Assembly: GCF_027744825.2 (NCBI RefSeq)
Contig: NC_071339.1
Location: 28,791,289 to 28,855,288, forward strand
DNA length: 64,000 bases
Source: Synchiropus splendidus
Taxonomy: Eukaryota; Chordata; Actinopteri; Syngnathiformes; Callionymidae
Direction: 5' to 3'
The position numbers and the translations under genes were made by a program. Position 1 is the stretch's first letter. Every line of letters starts with the position of its first letter. Positions 11,281 through 25,191 of this stretch are shown piece after piece. The notes under the pieces are model-generated. The model was given only the letters and a program-made list of their open reading frames with translations, did not search any database and was not told where the DNA came from.

Positions 11281-14200
11281 CCCTTTCTGCTATAGTGGGA
11301 GGTTAAAATTTCATGTTCTGAAGCTTCCCTGAAAAGTTATGGCACAATGCACAAAAACGCCTTTCAGCCTGAGATAAGGTGGGTTTCGGAACGCCAAACA
11401 TAAAAGTGTTGATAACTTTCGAAAAACACTTCAGACAGCTTAGATTTGATGTGCACCTACTAGAAAGACCCTTTCTGCTATAGTGGGAGGTTAAAATTTC
11501 ATGTTCTGAAGCTTCCCTGAAAAGTTATGGCACAATGCGTAAAAACGCTTTTCAGCCTGAGATAAGGTGGGTTTCGGAACGCCAAACATAAAAGTGTTGA
11601 TAACTTTGGAAAAACACTTCAGACAGTTTAGATTTGATGTGCAACTACTAGAAAGACCCTTTCTGCTATAGTGGGAGGTTAAAATTTCATGTTCTGAAGC
11701 TTTCCTGAAAAGTTATGGCACAATGCACAAAAACGCTTTTCAGCCTGAGATAAGGTGGGTTTCGGAACGCCAAACATAAAAGTGTTGATAACTTTTGAAA
11801 AACACTTCAGACAGCTTAGATTTGATGTGCAACTACTAGAAAGACCCTTTCTGCTATAGTGGGACGTTAAAATTTCATGTTCTGAAGCTTCCCTGAAAAG
11901 TTATGGCACAATGCACAAAAACGCTTTTCAGCCTGAGATAAGGTGGGTTTCGGAACGCCAAACATAAAAGTGTTGATAACTTTCGAAAAACACTTCAGAC
12001 AGCTTAGATTTGATGTGCAGCTACTAGAAAGACCCTTTCTGCTATAGTGGGAGGTTAAAATTTCATGTTCTGAAGCTTCCCTGAAAAGTTATGGCACAAT
12101 GCGTAAAAACGCTTTTCAGCCTGAGATAAGGTGGGTTTCGGAACGCCAAACATAAAAGTGTTGATAACTTTGGAAAAACACTTCAGACAGTTTAGATTTG
12201 ATGTGCAACTACTAGAAAGACCCTTTCTGCTATAGTGGGAGGTTAAAATTTCATGTTCTGAAGCTTCCCTGAAAAGTTATGGCACAATGCACAAAAACGC
12301 TTTTCAGCCTGAGATAAGGTGGGTTTCGGAACGCCAAACATAAAAGTGTTAATAACTTTGGAAAAACACTTCAGACAGTTTAGATTTGATGTGCAACTAC
12401 TAGAAAGACCCTTTCTGCTATAGTGGGAGGTTAAAATTTCATGTTCTGAAGCTTCCCTGAAAAGTTATGGCACAATGCACAAAAACGCTTTTCAGCCTGA
12501 GATAAGGTGGGTTTCGGAACGCCAAACATAAAAGTGTTAATAACTTTGGAAAAACACTTCAGACAGTTTAGATTTGATGTGCAACTACTAGAAAGACCCT
12601 TTCTGCTATAGTGGGAGGTTAAAATTTCATGTTCTGAAGCTTTCCTGAAAAGTTATGGCACAATGCACAAAAACGCTTTTCAGCCTGAGATAAGGTGGGT
12701 TTCGGAACGCCAAACATAAAAGTGTTGATAACTTTCGAAAAACACTTCAGAGAGCTTAGATTTGATGTGCACCTACTAGAAAGACCCTTTCTGCTATAGT
12801 GGGAGGTTAAAATTTCATGTTCTGAAGCTTCCCTGAAAAGTTATGGCACAATGCGTAAAAACGCTTTTCAGCCTGAGATAAGGTGGGTTTCGGAACGCCA
12901 AACATAAAAGTGTTGATAACTTTGGAAAAACACTTCAGACAGTTTAGATTTGATGTGCAACTACTAGAAAGACCCTTTCTGCTATAGTGGGAGGTTAAAA
13001 TTTCATGTTCTGAAGCTTTCCTGAAAAGTTATGGCACAATGCACAAAAACGCTTTTCAGCCTGAGATAAGGTGGGTTTCGGAACGCCAAACATAAAAGTG
13101 TTGATAACTTTTGAAAAACACTTCAGACAGCTTAGATTTGATGTGCAACTACTAGAAAGACCCTTTCTGCTATAGTGGGAGGTTAAAATTTCATGTTCTG
13201 AAGCTTTCCTGAAAAGTTATGGCACAATGCACAAAAACGCTTTTCAGCCTGAGATAAGTTGGGTTTCGGAACGCCAAACATAAAAGTGTTGATAACTTTC
13301 GAAAAACACTTCAGAGAGCTTAGATTTGATGTGCACCTACTAGAAAGACCCTTTCTGCTATAGTGGGAGGTTAAAATTTCATGTTCTGAAGCTTCCCTGA
13401 AAAGTTATGGCACAATGCGTAAAAACGCTTTTCAGCCTGAGATAAGGTGGGTTTCGGAACGCCAAACATAAAAGTGTTGATAACTTTGGAAAAACACTTC
13501 AGACAGTTTAGATTTGATGTGCAACTACTAGAAAGACCCTTTCTGCTATAGTGGGAGGTTAAAATTTCATGTTCTGAAGCTTTCCTGAAAAGTTATGGCA
13601 CAATGCACAAAAACGCTTTTCAGCCTGAGATAAGGTGGGTTTCGGAACGCCAAACATTAAAGTGTTGATAACTTTTGAAAAACACTTCAGACAGCTTAGA
13701 TTTGATGTGCAACTACTAGAAAGACCCTTTCTGCTATAGTGGGAGGTTAAAATTTCATGTTCTGAAGCTTCCCTGAAAAGTTATGGCACAATGCACAAAA
13801 ACGCTTTTCAGCCTGAGATAAGGTGGGTTTCGGAACGCCAAACATAAAAGTGTTAATAACTTTGGAAAAACACTTCAGACAGTTTAGATTTGATGTGCAA
13901 CTACTAGAAAGACCCTTTCTGCTATAGTGGGAGGTTAAAAGTTCATGTTCTGAAGCTTTCCTGAAAAGTTATGGCACAATGCACAAAAACGCTTTTCAGC
14001 TTGAGATAAGGTGGGTTTCGGAACGCCAAACATAAAAGTGTTGATAACTTTTGAAAAACACTTCAGACAGCTTAGATTTGATGTGCAACTACTAGAAAGA
14101 CCCTTTCTGCTATAGTGGGAGGTTAAAATTTCATGTTCTGAAGCTTCCCTGAAAAGTTATGGCACAATGCACAAAAACGCTTTTCAGCCTGAGATAAGGT

Positions 14201-17200
14201 GGGTTTCGGAACGCCAAACATAAAAGTGTTGATAACTTTGGAAAAACACTTCAGACAGTTTAGATTTGATGTGCAACTACTAGAAAGACCCTTTCTGCTA
14301 TAGTGGGAGGTTAAAATTTCATGTTCTGAAGCTTTCCTGAAAAGTTATGGCACAATGCACAAAAACGCTTTTCAGCCTGAGATAAGGTGGGTTTCGGAAC
14401 GCCAAACATAAAAGTGTTCATAACTTTCGAAAAACACTTCAGACAGTTTAGATTTGATGTGCACCTACTAGAAAGACCCTTTCTGCTATAGTGGGAGGTT
14501 AAAATTTCATGTTCTGAAGCTTCCCTGAAAAGTTATGGAACAATGCGTAAAAACGCTTTTCAGCCTGAGATAAGGTGGGTTTCGGAACGCCAAACATAAA
14601 AGTGTTGATAACTTTGGAAAAACACTTCAGACAGTTTAGATTTGATGTGCAACTACGAGAAAGAAACTTTCTACTATAGTGGGAGGTTAAAATTTCATGT
14701 TCTGAAGCTTTCCTGAAAAGTTATGGCACAATGCCCAAAAACGCTTTTCAGCCTGAGATAAGGTGGGTTTCGGAACGCCAAACATAAAAGTGTTGATAAC
14801 TTTTGAAAAACACTTCAGACAGCTTAGATTTGATGTGCAACTACTAGAAAGACCCTTTCTGCTATAGTGGGAGGTTAAAATTTCATGTTCTGAAGCTTCC
14901 CTGAAAAGTTATGGCACAATGCACAAAAACGCTTTTCAGCCTGAGATAAGGTGGGTTTCGGAACGCCAAACATAAAAGTGTTGATAACTTTGGAAAAACA
15001 CTTCAGACAGTTTAGATTTGATGTGCAACTACTAGAAAGACCCTTTCTTCTATAGTGGGAGGTTAAAATTTCATGTTCTGAAGCTTTCCTGAAAAGTTAT
15101 GGCACAATGCACAAAAACGCTTTTCAGCCTGAGATAAGGTGGGTTTCGGAACGCCAAACATAAAAGTGTTGATAACTTTTGAAAAACACTGCAGACAGCT
15201 TAGATTTGATGTGCAACTACTAGAAAGACCCTTTCTGCTTTAGTGGGAGGTTAAAATTTCATGTTCTGAAGCTTCCCTGAAAAGTTATGGCACAATGCAC
15301 AAAAACGCTTTTCAGCCTGAGATAAGGTGGGTTTCGGAAGGCCAAACATAAAAGTGTTGATAACTTTCGAAAAACACTTCAGACAGCTTAGATTTGATGT
15401 GCACCTACTAGAAAGACCCTTTCTGCTATAGTGGGAGGTTAAAATTTCATGTTCTGAAGCTTCCCTGAAAAGTTATGGCACAATGCGTAAAAACGCTTTT
15501 CAGCCTGAGATAAGGTGGGTTTCGGAACGCCAAACATAAAAGTGTTGATAACTTTGGAAAAACACTTCAGACAGTTTAGATTTGATGTGCAACTACTAGA
15601 AAGACCCTTTCTGCTATAGTGGGAGGTTAAAATTTCATGTTCTGAAGCTTCCCTGAAAAGTTATGGGACAATGCACAAAAACGCTTTTCAGCCTGAGATA
15701 AGGTGGGTTTCGGAACGCCAAACATAAAAGTGTTAATAACTTTGGAAAAAAACTTCAGACAGTTTAGATTTGATGTGCAACTACTAGAAAGACCCTTTCT
15801 GCTATAGTGGGAGGTTAAAATTTCATGTTCTGAAGCTTCCCTGAAAAGTTATGGCACAATGCACAAAAACGCTTTTCAGCCTGAGATAAGGTGGGTTTCG
15901 GAACGCCAAACATAAAAGTGTTAATAACTTTGGAAAAACACTTCAGACAGTTTAGATTTGATGTGCAACTACTAGAAAGACCCTTTCTGCTATAGTGGGA
16001 GGTTAAAATTTCATGTTCTGAAGCTTCCCTGAAAAGTTATGGCACAATGCACAAAAACGCTTTTCAGCCTGAGATAAGGTGGGTTTCGGAACGCCAAACA
16101 TAAAAGTGTTGATAACTTTCGAAAAACACTTCAGACAGCTTAGATTTGATGTGCACCTACTAGAAAGACCCTTTCTGCTATAGTGGGAGGTTAAAATTTC
16201 ATGTTCTGAAGCTTCCCTGAAAAGTTATGGCACAATGCACAAAAACGCTTTTCAGCCTGAGATAAGGTGGGTTTCGGAACGCCAAACATAAAAGTGTTAA
16301 TAACTTTGGAAAAACACTTCAGACAGTTTCGATTTTATGTGCAACTACTAGAAAGACCCTTTCTGCTATAGTGGGAGGTTAAAATTTCATGTTCTGAAGC
16401 TTCCCTGAAAAGTTATGGCACAATGCACAAAAACGCTTTTCAGCCTGAGATAAGGTGGGTTTCGGAACGCCAAACATAAAAGTGTTGATAACTTTCGAAA
16501 AACACTTCAGAGAGCTTAGATTTGATGTGCACCTACTAGAAAGACCCTTTCTGCTATAGTGGGAGGTTAAAATTTCATGTTCTGAAGCTTCCCTGAAAAG
16601 TTATGGCACAATGCGTAAAAACGCTTTTCAGCCTGAGATAAGGTGGGTTTCGGAACGCCAAACATAAAAGTGTTGATAACTTTGGAAAAACACTTCAGAC
16701 AGTTTAGATTTGATGTGCAACTACTAGAAAGACCCTTTCTGCTATAGTGGGAGGTTAATATTTCATGTTCTGAAGCTTTCCTGAAAAGTTATGGCACAAT
16801 GCACAAAAACGCTTTTCAGCCTGAGATAAGGTGGGTTTCGGAACGCCAAACATAAAAGTGTTGATAACTTTCGAAAAACACTTCAGACAGCTTAGATTTG
16901 ATGTGCACCTACTAGAAAGACCCTTTCTGCTATAGTGGGAGGCTAAAATTTCATGTTCTGAAGCTTCCCTGAAAAGTTATGGCACAATGCGTAAAAACGC
17001 TTTTCAGCCTAGATAAGGTGGGTTTCGGAACGCCAAACATAAAAGTGTTGATAACTTTGGAAAAACACTTCAGACAGTTTAGATTTGATGTGCAACTACT
17101 AGAAAGACCCTTTCTGCTATAGTGGGAGGTTAAAATTTCATGTTCTGAAGCTTCCCTGAAAAGTTATGGCACAATGCGTAAAAACGCTTTTCAGCCTGAG

Positions 17201-20200
17201 ATAAGGTGGGTTTCGGAACGCCAAACATAAAAGTGTTGATAACTTTGGAAAAACACTTCAGACAGTTTAGATTTGATGTGCAACTACTAGAAAGACCCTT
17301 TCTGCTATAGTGGGAGGTTAAAATTTCATGTTCTGAAGCTTCCCTGAAAAGTTATGGCACAATGCACAAAAACGCTTTTCAGCCTGAGATAAGGTGGGTT
17401 TCGGAACGCCAAACATAAAAGTGTTGATAACTTTTGAAAAACACTTTAGACAGCTTAGATTTGATGTGCAACTACTAGAAAGACCATTTCTGCTATAGTG
17501 GGAGGTTAAAATTTCATGTTCTGAAGCTTCCCTGAAAAGTTATGGCACAATGCACAAAAACGCTTTTCAGCCTGAGATAAGGTGGGTTTCGGAACGCCAA
17601 ACATAAAAGTGTTGATAACTTTGGAAAAACACTTCAGACAGTTTAGATTTGATGTGCAACTACTAGAAAGACCCTTTCTGCTATAGTGGGAGGTTAAAAT
17701 TTCATGTTCTGAAGCTTCCCTGAAAAGTTATGGCACAATGCACAAAAACGCTATTCAGCCTGAGATAAGGTGGGTTTCGGAACGCCAAACATAAAAGTGT
17801 TAATAACTTTGGAAAAACACTTCAGACAGTTTAGATTTGATGTGCAACTACTAGAACGACCCTTTCTGCTATAGTGGGAGGTTAAAATTTCATGTTCTGA
17901 AGCTTCCCTGAAAAGTTATGGCACAATGCACAAAAACGCTTTTCAGCCTGAGATAAGGTGGGTTTCGGAACGCCAAACATAAAAGTGTTGATAACTTTTG
18001 AAAAACACTTCAGACAGCTTAGATTTGATGTGCAACTACTAGGAAGACCTTTTCTGCTATAGTGGGAGGTTAACATTTCATGTTCTGAAGCTTCCCTGAA
18101 AAGTTATGGCACAATGCACAAAAACGCTTTTCAGCCTGAGATAAGGTGGGTTTCGGAACGCCAAACATAAAAGTGTTGATAACTTTGGAAAAACACTTCA
18201 GACAGTTTAGATTTGATGTGCAACTACTAGAAAGACCCTTTCTGCTATAGTGGGAGGTTAAAATTTCATGTTCTGAAGCTTCCCTGAAAAGTTATGGCAC
18301 AATGCACAAAAACGCTTTTCAGCCTGAGATAAGGTGGGTTTCGGAACGCCAAACATAAAAGTGTTGATAACTTTCGAAAAACACTTCAGAGAGCTTAGAT
18401 TTGATGTGCACCTACTAGAAAGACCCTTTCTGCTATAGTGGGAGGTTAAAATTTCATGTTCTGAAGCTTCCCTGAAAAGTTATGGCACAATGCGTAAAAA
18501 CGCTTTTCAGCCTGAGATAAGGTGGGTTTCGGAACGCCAAACATAAAAGTGTTGATAACTTTGGAAAAACACTTCAGACAGTTTAGATTTGATGTGCAAC
18601 TACTAGAAAGACCCTTTCTGCTATAGTGGGAGGTTAAAATTTCATGTTCTGAAGCTTTCCTGAAAAGTTATGGCACAATGCACAAAAACGCTTTTCAGCC
18701 TGAGATAAGGTGGGTTTCGGAACGCCAAACATAAAAGTGTTGATAACTTTCGAAAAACACTTCAGAGAGCTTTGATTTGATGTGCACCTACTAGAAAGAC
18801 CCTTTCTGCTATAGTGGGAGGTTAAAATTTCATGTTCTGAAGCTTCCCTGAAAAGTTATGGCACAATGCGTAAAAACGCTTTTCAGCCTGAGATAAGGTG
18901 GGTTTCGGAACGCCAAACATAAAAGTGTTGATAACTTTGGAAAAACACTTCAGACAGTTTAGATTTGATGTGCAACTACTAGAAAGACCCTTTCTTCTAT
19001 AGTGGGAGGTTAAAATTTCATGTTCTGAAGCTTCCCTGAAAAGTTATGGCACAATGCGTAAAAACGCTTTTCAGCCTGAGATAAGGTGGGTTTCGGAACG
19101 CCAAACATAAAAGTGTTGATAACTTTGGAAAAACACTTCAGACAGTTTAGATTTGATGTGCAACTACTAGAAAGACCCTTTCTGCTATAGTGGGAGGTTA
19201 AAATTTCATGTTCTGAAGCTTCCCTGAAAAGTTATGGGTCAATGCACAAAAACGCTTTTCAGCCTGAGATAAGGTGGGTTTCGGAACGCCAAACATAAAA
19301 GTGTTAATAACTTTGGAAAAACACTTCAGACAGTTTAGATTTGATGTGCAACTACTAGAAAGACCCTTTCTGCTATAGTGGGAGGTTAAAATTTCATGTT
19401 CTGAAGCTTCCCTGAAAAGTTATGGCACAATGCACAAAAACGCTTTTCAGCCTGAGATAAGGTGGGTTTCGGAACGCCCAACATAAAAGTGTTAATAACT
19501 TTGGAAAAACACTTCAGACAGTTTAGATTTGATGTGCAACTACTAGAAAGACCCTTTCTGCTATAGTGGGAGGTTAAAATTTCATGTTCTGAAGCTTCCC
19601 TGAAAAGTTATGGCACAATGCACAAAAACGCTTTTCAGCCTGAGATAAGGTGGGTTTCGGAAGGCCAAACATAAAAGTGTTGATAACTTTCGAAAAACAC
19701 TTCAGACAGCTTAGATTTGATGTGCACCTACTAGAAAGACCCTTTCTGCTATAGTGGGAGGTTAAAATTTCATGTTCTGAAGCTTCCCTGAAAAGTTATG
19801 GCACAATGCACAAAAACGCTTTTCAGCCTGAGATAAGGTGGGTTTCGGAACGCCAAACATAAAAGTGTTAATAACTTTGGAAAAACACTTCAGAGAGCTT
19901 AGATTTGATGTGCACCTACTAGAAAGACCCTTTCTGCTATAGTGGGAGGTTAAAATTTCATGTTCTGAAGCTTCCCTGAAAAGTTATGGCACAATGCGTA
20001 AAAACGCTTTTCAGCCTGAGATAAGGTGGGTTTCGGAACGCCAAACATAAAAGTGTTGATAACTTTGGAAAAAAACTTCAGACAGTTTAGATTTGATGTG
20101 CAACTACTAGAAAGACCCTTTCTGCTATAGTGGGAGGTTAAAATTTCATGTTCTGAAGCTTTCCTGAAAAGTTATGGCACAATGCACAAAAACGCTTTTC

Positions 20201-22747
20201 AGCCTGAGATAAGGTGGGTTTCGGAACGCCAAACATAAAAGTGTTGATAACTTTTGAAAAACACTTCAGACAGCTTAGATTTGATGTGCAACTACTAGAA
20301 AGACCCTTTCTGCTATAGTGGGAGGTTAAAATTTCATGTTCTGAAGCTTCCCTGAAAAGTTATGGCACAATGCACAAAAACGCTTTTCAGCCTGAGATAA
20401 GGTGGGTTTCGGAACGCCAAACATAAAAGTGTTGATAACTTTGGAAAAACACTTCAGACAGTTTAGATTTGATGTGCGACTACGAGAAAGACCCTTTCTG
20501 CTATAGTGGGAGGTTAAAATTTCATGTTCTGAAGCTTCCCTGAAAAGTTATGGCACAATGCACAAAAACGCTTTTCAGCCTGAGATAAGGTGGGTTTCGG
20601 AACGCCAAACATAAAAGTGTTGATAACTTTCGAACAACACTTCAGAGAGCTTAGATTTGATGTGCACCTACTAGAAAGACCCTTTCTGCTATAGTGGGAG
20701 GTTAAAATTTCATGTTCTGAAGCTTCCCTGAAAAGTTATGGCACAATGCGTAAAAACGCTTTTCAGCCTGAGATAAGGTGGGTTTCGGAACGCCAAACAT
20801 AAAAGTGTTGATAACTTTGGAAAAACACTTCAGACAGTTTAGATTTGATGTGCAACTACTAGAACGACCCTTTCTGCTATAGTGGGAGGTTAAAATTTCA
20901 TGTTCTGAAGCTTTCCTGAAAAGTTATGGCACAATGCACAAAAACGCTTTTCAGCCTGAGATAAGGTGGGTTTCGGAACGCCAAACATAAAAGTGTTGAT
21001 AACTTTTGAAAAACACTTCAGACAGCTTAGATTTGATGTGCAACTACTAGAAAGACCATTTCTGCTATAGTGGGAGGTTAAAATTTCATGTTCTGAAGCT
21101 TCCCTGAAAAGTTATGGCACAATGCACAAAAACGCTTTTCAGCCTGAGATAAGGTGGGTTTCGGAACGCCAAACATAAAAGTGTTGATAACTTTGGAAAA
21201 ACACTTCAGACAGTTTAGATTTGATGTGCAACTACTAGAAAGACCCTTTCTGCTATAGTGGGAGGTTAAAATTTCATGTTCTGAAGCTTCCCTGAAAAGT
21301 TATGGCACAATGCACAAAAACGCTTTTCAGCCTGAGATAAGGTGGGTTTCGGAACGCCAAACATAAAAGTGTTGATAACTTTGGAAAAACACTTCAGACA
21401 GTTTAGATTTGATGTGCAACTACTAGAAAGACCCTTTCTGCTATAGTGGGAGGTTAAAATTTCATGTTCTGAAGCTTCCCTGAAAAGTTATGGCACAATG
21501 CACAAAAACGCTTTTCAGCCTGAGATAAGGTGGGTTTCGGAACGCCAAACATAAAAGTGTTAATAACTTTGGAAAAACACTTCAGACAGTTTAGATTTGA
21601 TGTGCAACTACTAGAAAGACCCTTTCTGCTATAGTGGGAGGTTAAAATTTCATGTTCTGAAGCTTCCCTGAAAAGTTATGGCACAATGCACAAAAACGCT
21701 TTTCAGCCTGAGATAAGGTGGGTTTCGGAACGCCAAACATAAAAGTGTTGATAACTTTTGAAAAACACTTCAGACAGCTTAGATTTGATGTGCAACTACT
21801 AGAAAGACCCTTTCTGCTATAGTGGGAGGTTAAAATTTCATGTTCTGAAGCTTCCCTGAAAAGTTATGGCACAATGCACAAAAACGCTTTTCAGCCTGAG
21901 ATAAGGTGGGTTTCGGAACGCCAAACATAAAAGTGTTGATAACTTTGGAAAAACACTTCAGACAGTTTAGATTTGATGTGCAACTACTAGAAAGACCCTT
22001 TCTGCTATAGTGGGAGGTTAAAATTTCATGTTCTGAAGCTTCCCTGAAAAGTTATGGCACAATGCACAAAAACGCTTTTCAGCCTGAGATAAGGTGGGTT
22101 TCGGAACGCCAAACATAAAAGTGTTAATAACTTTGGAAAAACACTTCAGACAGCTTAGATTTGATGTGCAACTACTAGAAAGACCCTTTCTGCTATAGTG
22201 GGAGGTTAAAATTTCATGTTCTGAAGCTTCCCTGAAAAGTTATGGCACAATGCACAAAAACGCTTTTCAGCCTGAGATAAGGTGGGTTTCGGAACGCCAA
22301 ACATAAAAGTGTTGATAACTTTGGAAAAACACTTCAGACAGTTTAGATTTGATGTGCAACTACTAGAAAGACCCTTTCTGCTATAGTGGGAGGTTAAAAT
22401 TTCATGTTCTGAAGCTTTCCTGAAAAGTTATGGCACAATGCACAAAAACGCTTTTCAGCCTGAGATAAGGTGGGTTTCGGAACGCCAAACATAAAAGTGT
22501 TGATAACTTTTGAAAAACACTTCAGACAGCTTAGATTTGATGTGCAACTACTAGAAAGACCCTTTCTGCTATAGTGGGAGGTTAAAATTTCATGTTCTGA
22601 AGCTTCCCTGAAAAGTTATGGCACAATGCACAAAAACGCTTTTCAGCCTGAGATAAGGTGGGTTTCGGAACGCCAAACATAAAAGTGTTGATAACTTTGG
22701 AAAAACACTTCAGACAGTTTAGATTTGATGTGCAACTACTAGAAAGA
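11281..22747. repeat. Mixed, relatively diverged satellite monomers
   Basis: About 61 monomers of all subtypes in irregular order, with many private changes (for example near 14440, 14520, 14665-14740, 15190, 15240, 15340, 16330, 16754) and no adjacent long duplication that I could confirm. Short P-Q-R or Q-R runs are common. One monomer (16921-17107) has lost a base, and the monomer at 19740 is a subtype hybrid. This stretch looks older or less recently homogenised than its flanks. Confidence 0.75.
16921..17107. repeat. 187-bp monomer with a one-base deletion
   Basis: The usual cagcctgagataagg reads cagcctagataagg near 17011, losing one g. All later monomer starts shift by one base. It is a P subtype (GT71) copy that also carries ggctaaaatt near its start. 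Confidence 0.9.
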
Positions 22748-25003
22748 CCCTTTCTGCTATAGTAGGACGTTAAAATTTCATGTTCTGAAGCTTCCCTGAA
22801 AAGTTATGGCACAATGCACAAAAACGCTTTTCAGCCTGAGATAAGGTGGGTTTCGGAACGCCAAACATAAAAGTGTTAATAACTTTGGAAAAACACTTCA
22901 GACAGTTTAGATTTGATGTGCAACTACTAGAAAGACCCTTTCTGCTATAGTGGGAGGTTAAAATTTCATGTTCTGAAGCTTCCCTGAAAAGTTATGGCAC
23001 AATGCACAAAAACGCTTTTCAGCCTGAGATAAGGTGGGTTTCGGAACGCCAAACATAAAAGTGTTGATAACTTTCGAAAAACACTTCAGAGAGCTTAGAT
23101 TTGATGTGCACCTACTAGAAAGACCCTTTCTGCTATAGTGGGAGGTTAAAATTTCATGTTCTGAAGCTTCCCTGAAAAGTTATGGCACAATGCGTAAAAA
23201 CGCTTTTCAGCCTGAGATAAGGTGGGTTTCGGAACGCCAAGCATAAAAGTGTTGATAACTTTGGAAAAACACTTCAGACAGTTTAGATTTGATGTGCAAC
23301 TACTAGAAAGACCCTTTCTGCTATAGTGGGAGATTAAAATTTCATGTTCTGAAGCTTTCCTGAAAAGTTATGGCACAATGCACAAAAACGCTTTTCAGCC
23401 TGAGATAAGGTGGGTTTCGGAACGCCAAACATAAAAGTGTTGATAACTTTTGAAAAACACTTCAGACAGCTTAGATTTGATGTGCAACTACTAGAAAGAC
23501 CCTTTCTGCTATAGTGGGAGGTTAAAATTTCATGTTCTGAAGCTTCCCTGAAAAGTTATGGCACAATGCGTAAAAACGCTTTTCAGCCTGAGATAAGGTG
23601 GGTTTCGGAACGCCAAACATAAAAGTGTTGATAACTTTGGAAAAACACTTCAGACAGCTTAGATTTGATGTGCAACTACTAGAAAGACCCTTTCTGCTAT
23701 AGTGGGAGGTTAAAATTTCATGTTCTGAAGCTTCCCTGAAAAGTTATGGCACAATGCACAAAAACGCTTTTCAGCCTGAGATAAGGTGGGTTTCGGAACG
23801 CCAAACATAAAAGTGTTGATAACTTTGGAAAAACACTTCAGACAGTTTAGATTTGATGTGCAACTACTAGATAGACCCTTTCTGCTATAGTAGGACGTTA
23901 AAATTTCATGTTCTGAAGCTTCCCTGAAAAGTTATGGCACAATGCACAAAAACGCTTTTCAGCCTGAGATAAGGTGGGTTTCGGAACGCCAAACATAAAA
24001 GTGTTAATAACTTTGGAAAAACACTTCAGACAGTTTAGATTTGATGTGCAACTACTAGAAAGACCCTTTCTGCTATAGTGGGAGGTTAAAATTTCATGTT
24101 CTGAAGCTTCCCTGAAAAGTTATGGCACAATGCACAAAAACGCTTTTCAGCCTGAGATAAGGTGGGTTTCGGAACGCCAAACATAAAAGTGTTGATAACT
24201 TTCGAAAAACACTTCAGAGAGCTTAGATTTGATGTGCACCTACTAGAAAGACCCTTTCTGCTATAGTGGGAGGTTAAAATTTCATGTTCTGAAGCTTCCC
24301 TGAAAAGTTATGGCACAATGCGTAAAAACGCTTTTCAGCCTGAGATAAGGTGGGTTTCGGAACGCCAAGCATAAAAGTGTTGATAACTTTGGAAAAACAC
24401 TTCAGACAGTTTAGATTTGATGTGCAACTACTAGAAAGACCCTTTCTGCTATAGTGGGAGATTAAAATTTCATGTTCTGAAGCTTTCCTGAAAAGTTATG
24501 GCACAATGCACAAAAACGCTTTTCAGCCTGAGATAAGGTGGGTTTCGGAACGCCAAACATAAAAGTGTTGATAACTTTTGAAAAACACTTCAGACAGCTT
24601 AGATTTGATGTGCAACTACTAGAAAGACCCTTTCTGCTATAGTGGGAGGTTAAAATTTCATGTTCTGAAGCTTCCCTGAAAAGTTATGGCACAATGCGTA
24701 AAAACGCTTTTCAGCCTGAGATAAGGTGGGTTTCGGAACGCCAAACATAAAAGTGTTGATAACTTTGGAAAAACACTTCAGACAGTTTAGATTTGATGTG
24801 CAACTACTAGAAAGACCCTTTCTGCTATAGTGGGAGGTTAAAATTTCATGTTCTGAAGCTTTCCTGAAAAGTTATGGCACAATGCACAAAAACGCTTTTC
24901 AGCCTGAGATAAGGTGGGTTTCGGAACGCCAAACATAAAAGTGTTGATAACTTTTGAAAAACACTTCAGACAGCTTAGATTTGATGTGCAACTACTAGAA
25001 AGA
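22748..25003. repeat. Tandem duplication of a 6-monomer unit (2 x 1128 bp)
   Basis: Copy 1 is 22748-23875 and copy 2 is 23876-25003. Three rare changes recur exactly 1128 bp apart: tatagtaggacg (22764 and 23892), gccaagcat (23241 and 24369) and gggagatta (23333 and 24461). Subtype order is S, T, P, Q, P-like, then R in copy 1 but Q in copy 2. The match therefore covers about five monomers, and the last one was replaced or lies outside the duplication. Confidence 0.88.
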
Positions 25004-25191
25004 CCCTTTCTGCTATAGTGGGAGGTTAAAATTTCATGTTCTGAAGCTTCCCTGAAAAGTTATGGCACAATGCACAAAAACGCTTTTCAGCCTGAGATAA
25101 GGTGGGTTTCGGAACGCCAAACATAAAAGTGTTGATAACTTTGGAAAAACACTTCAGACAGTTTAGATTTGATGTGCAACTACTAGAAAGA

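Noticed and set aside
17882..18076. 64-codon minus-strand open frame
   Set aside because: It lies across a monomer boundary and depends on chance base changes in one copy (taacatttc near 18074). Its neighbours with the same sequence have no such frame.
11281..22747. 19-monomer duplication suggested by gaccattt (17484 and 21056) and atggg-caatg (15665 and 19237) at equal spacing
   Set aside because: The surrounding monomers do not match in subtype order or other rare changes, and gaccattt also occurs at 31019 and 31771, so recurrence is likely.
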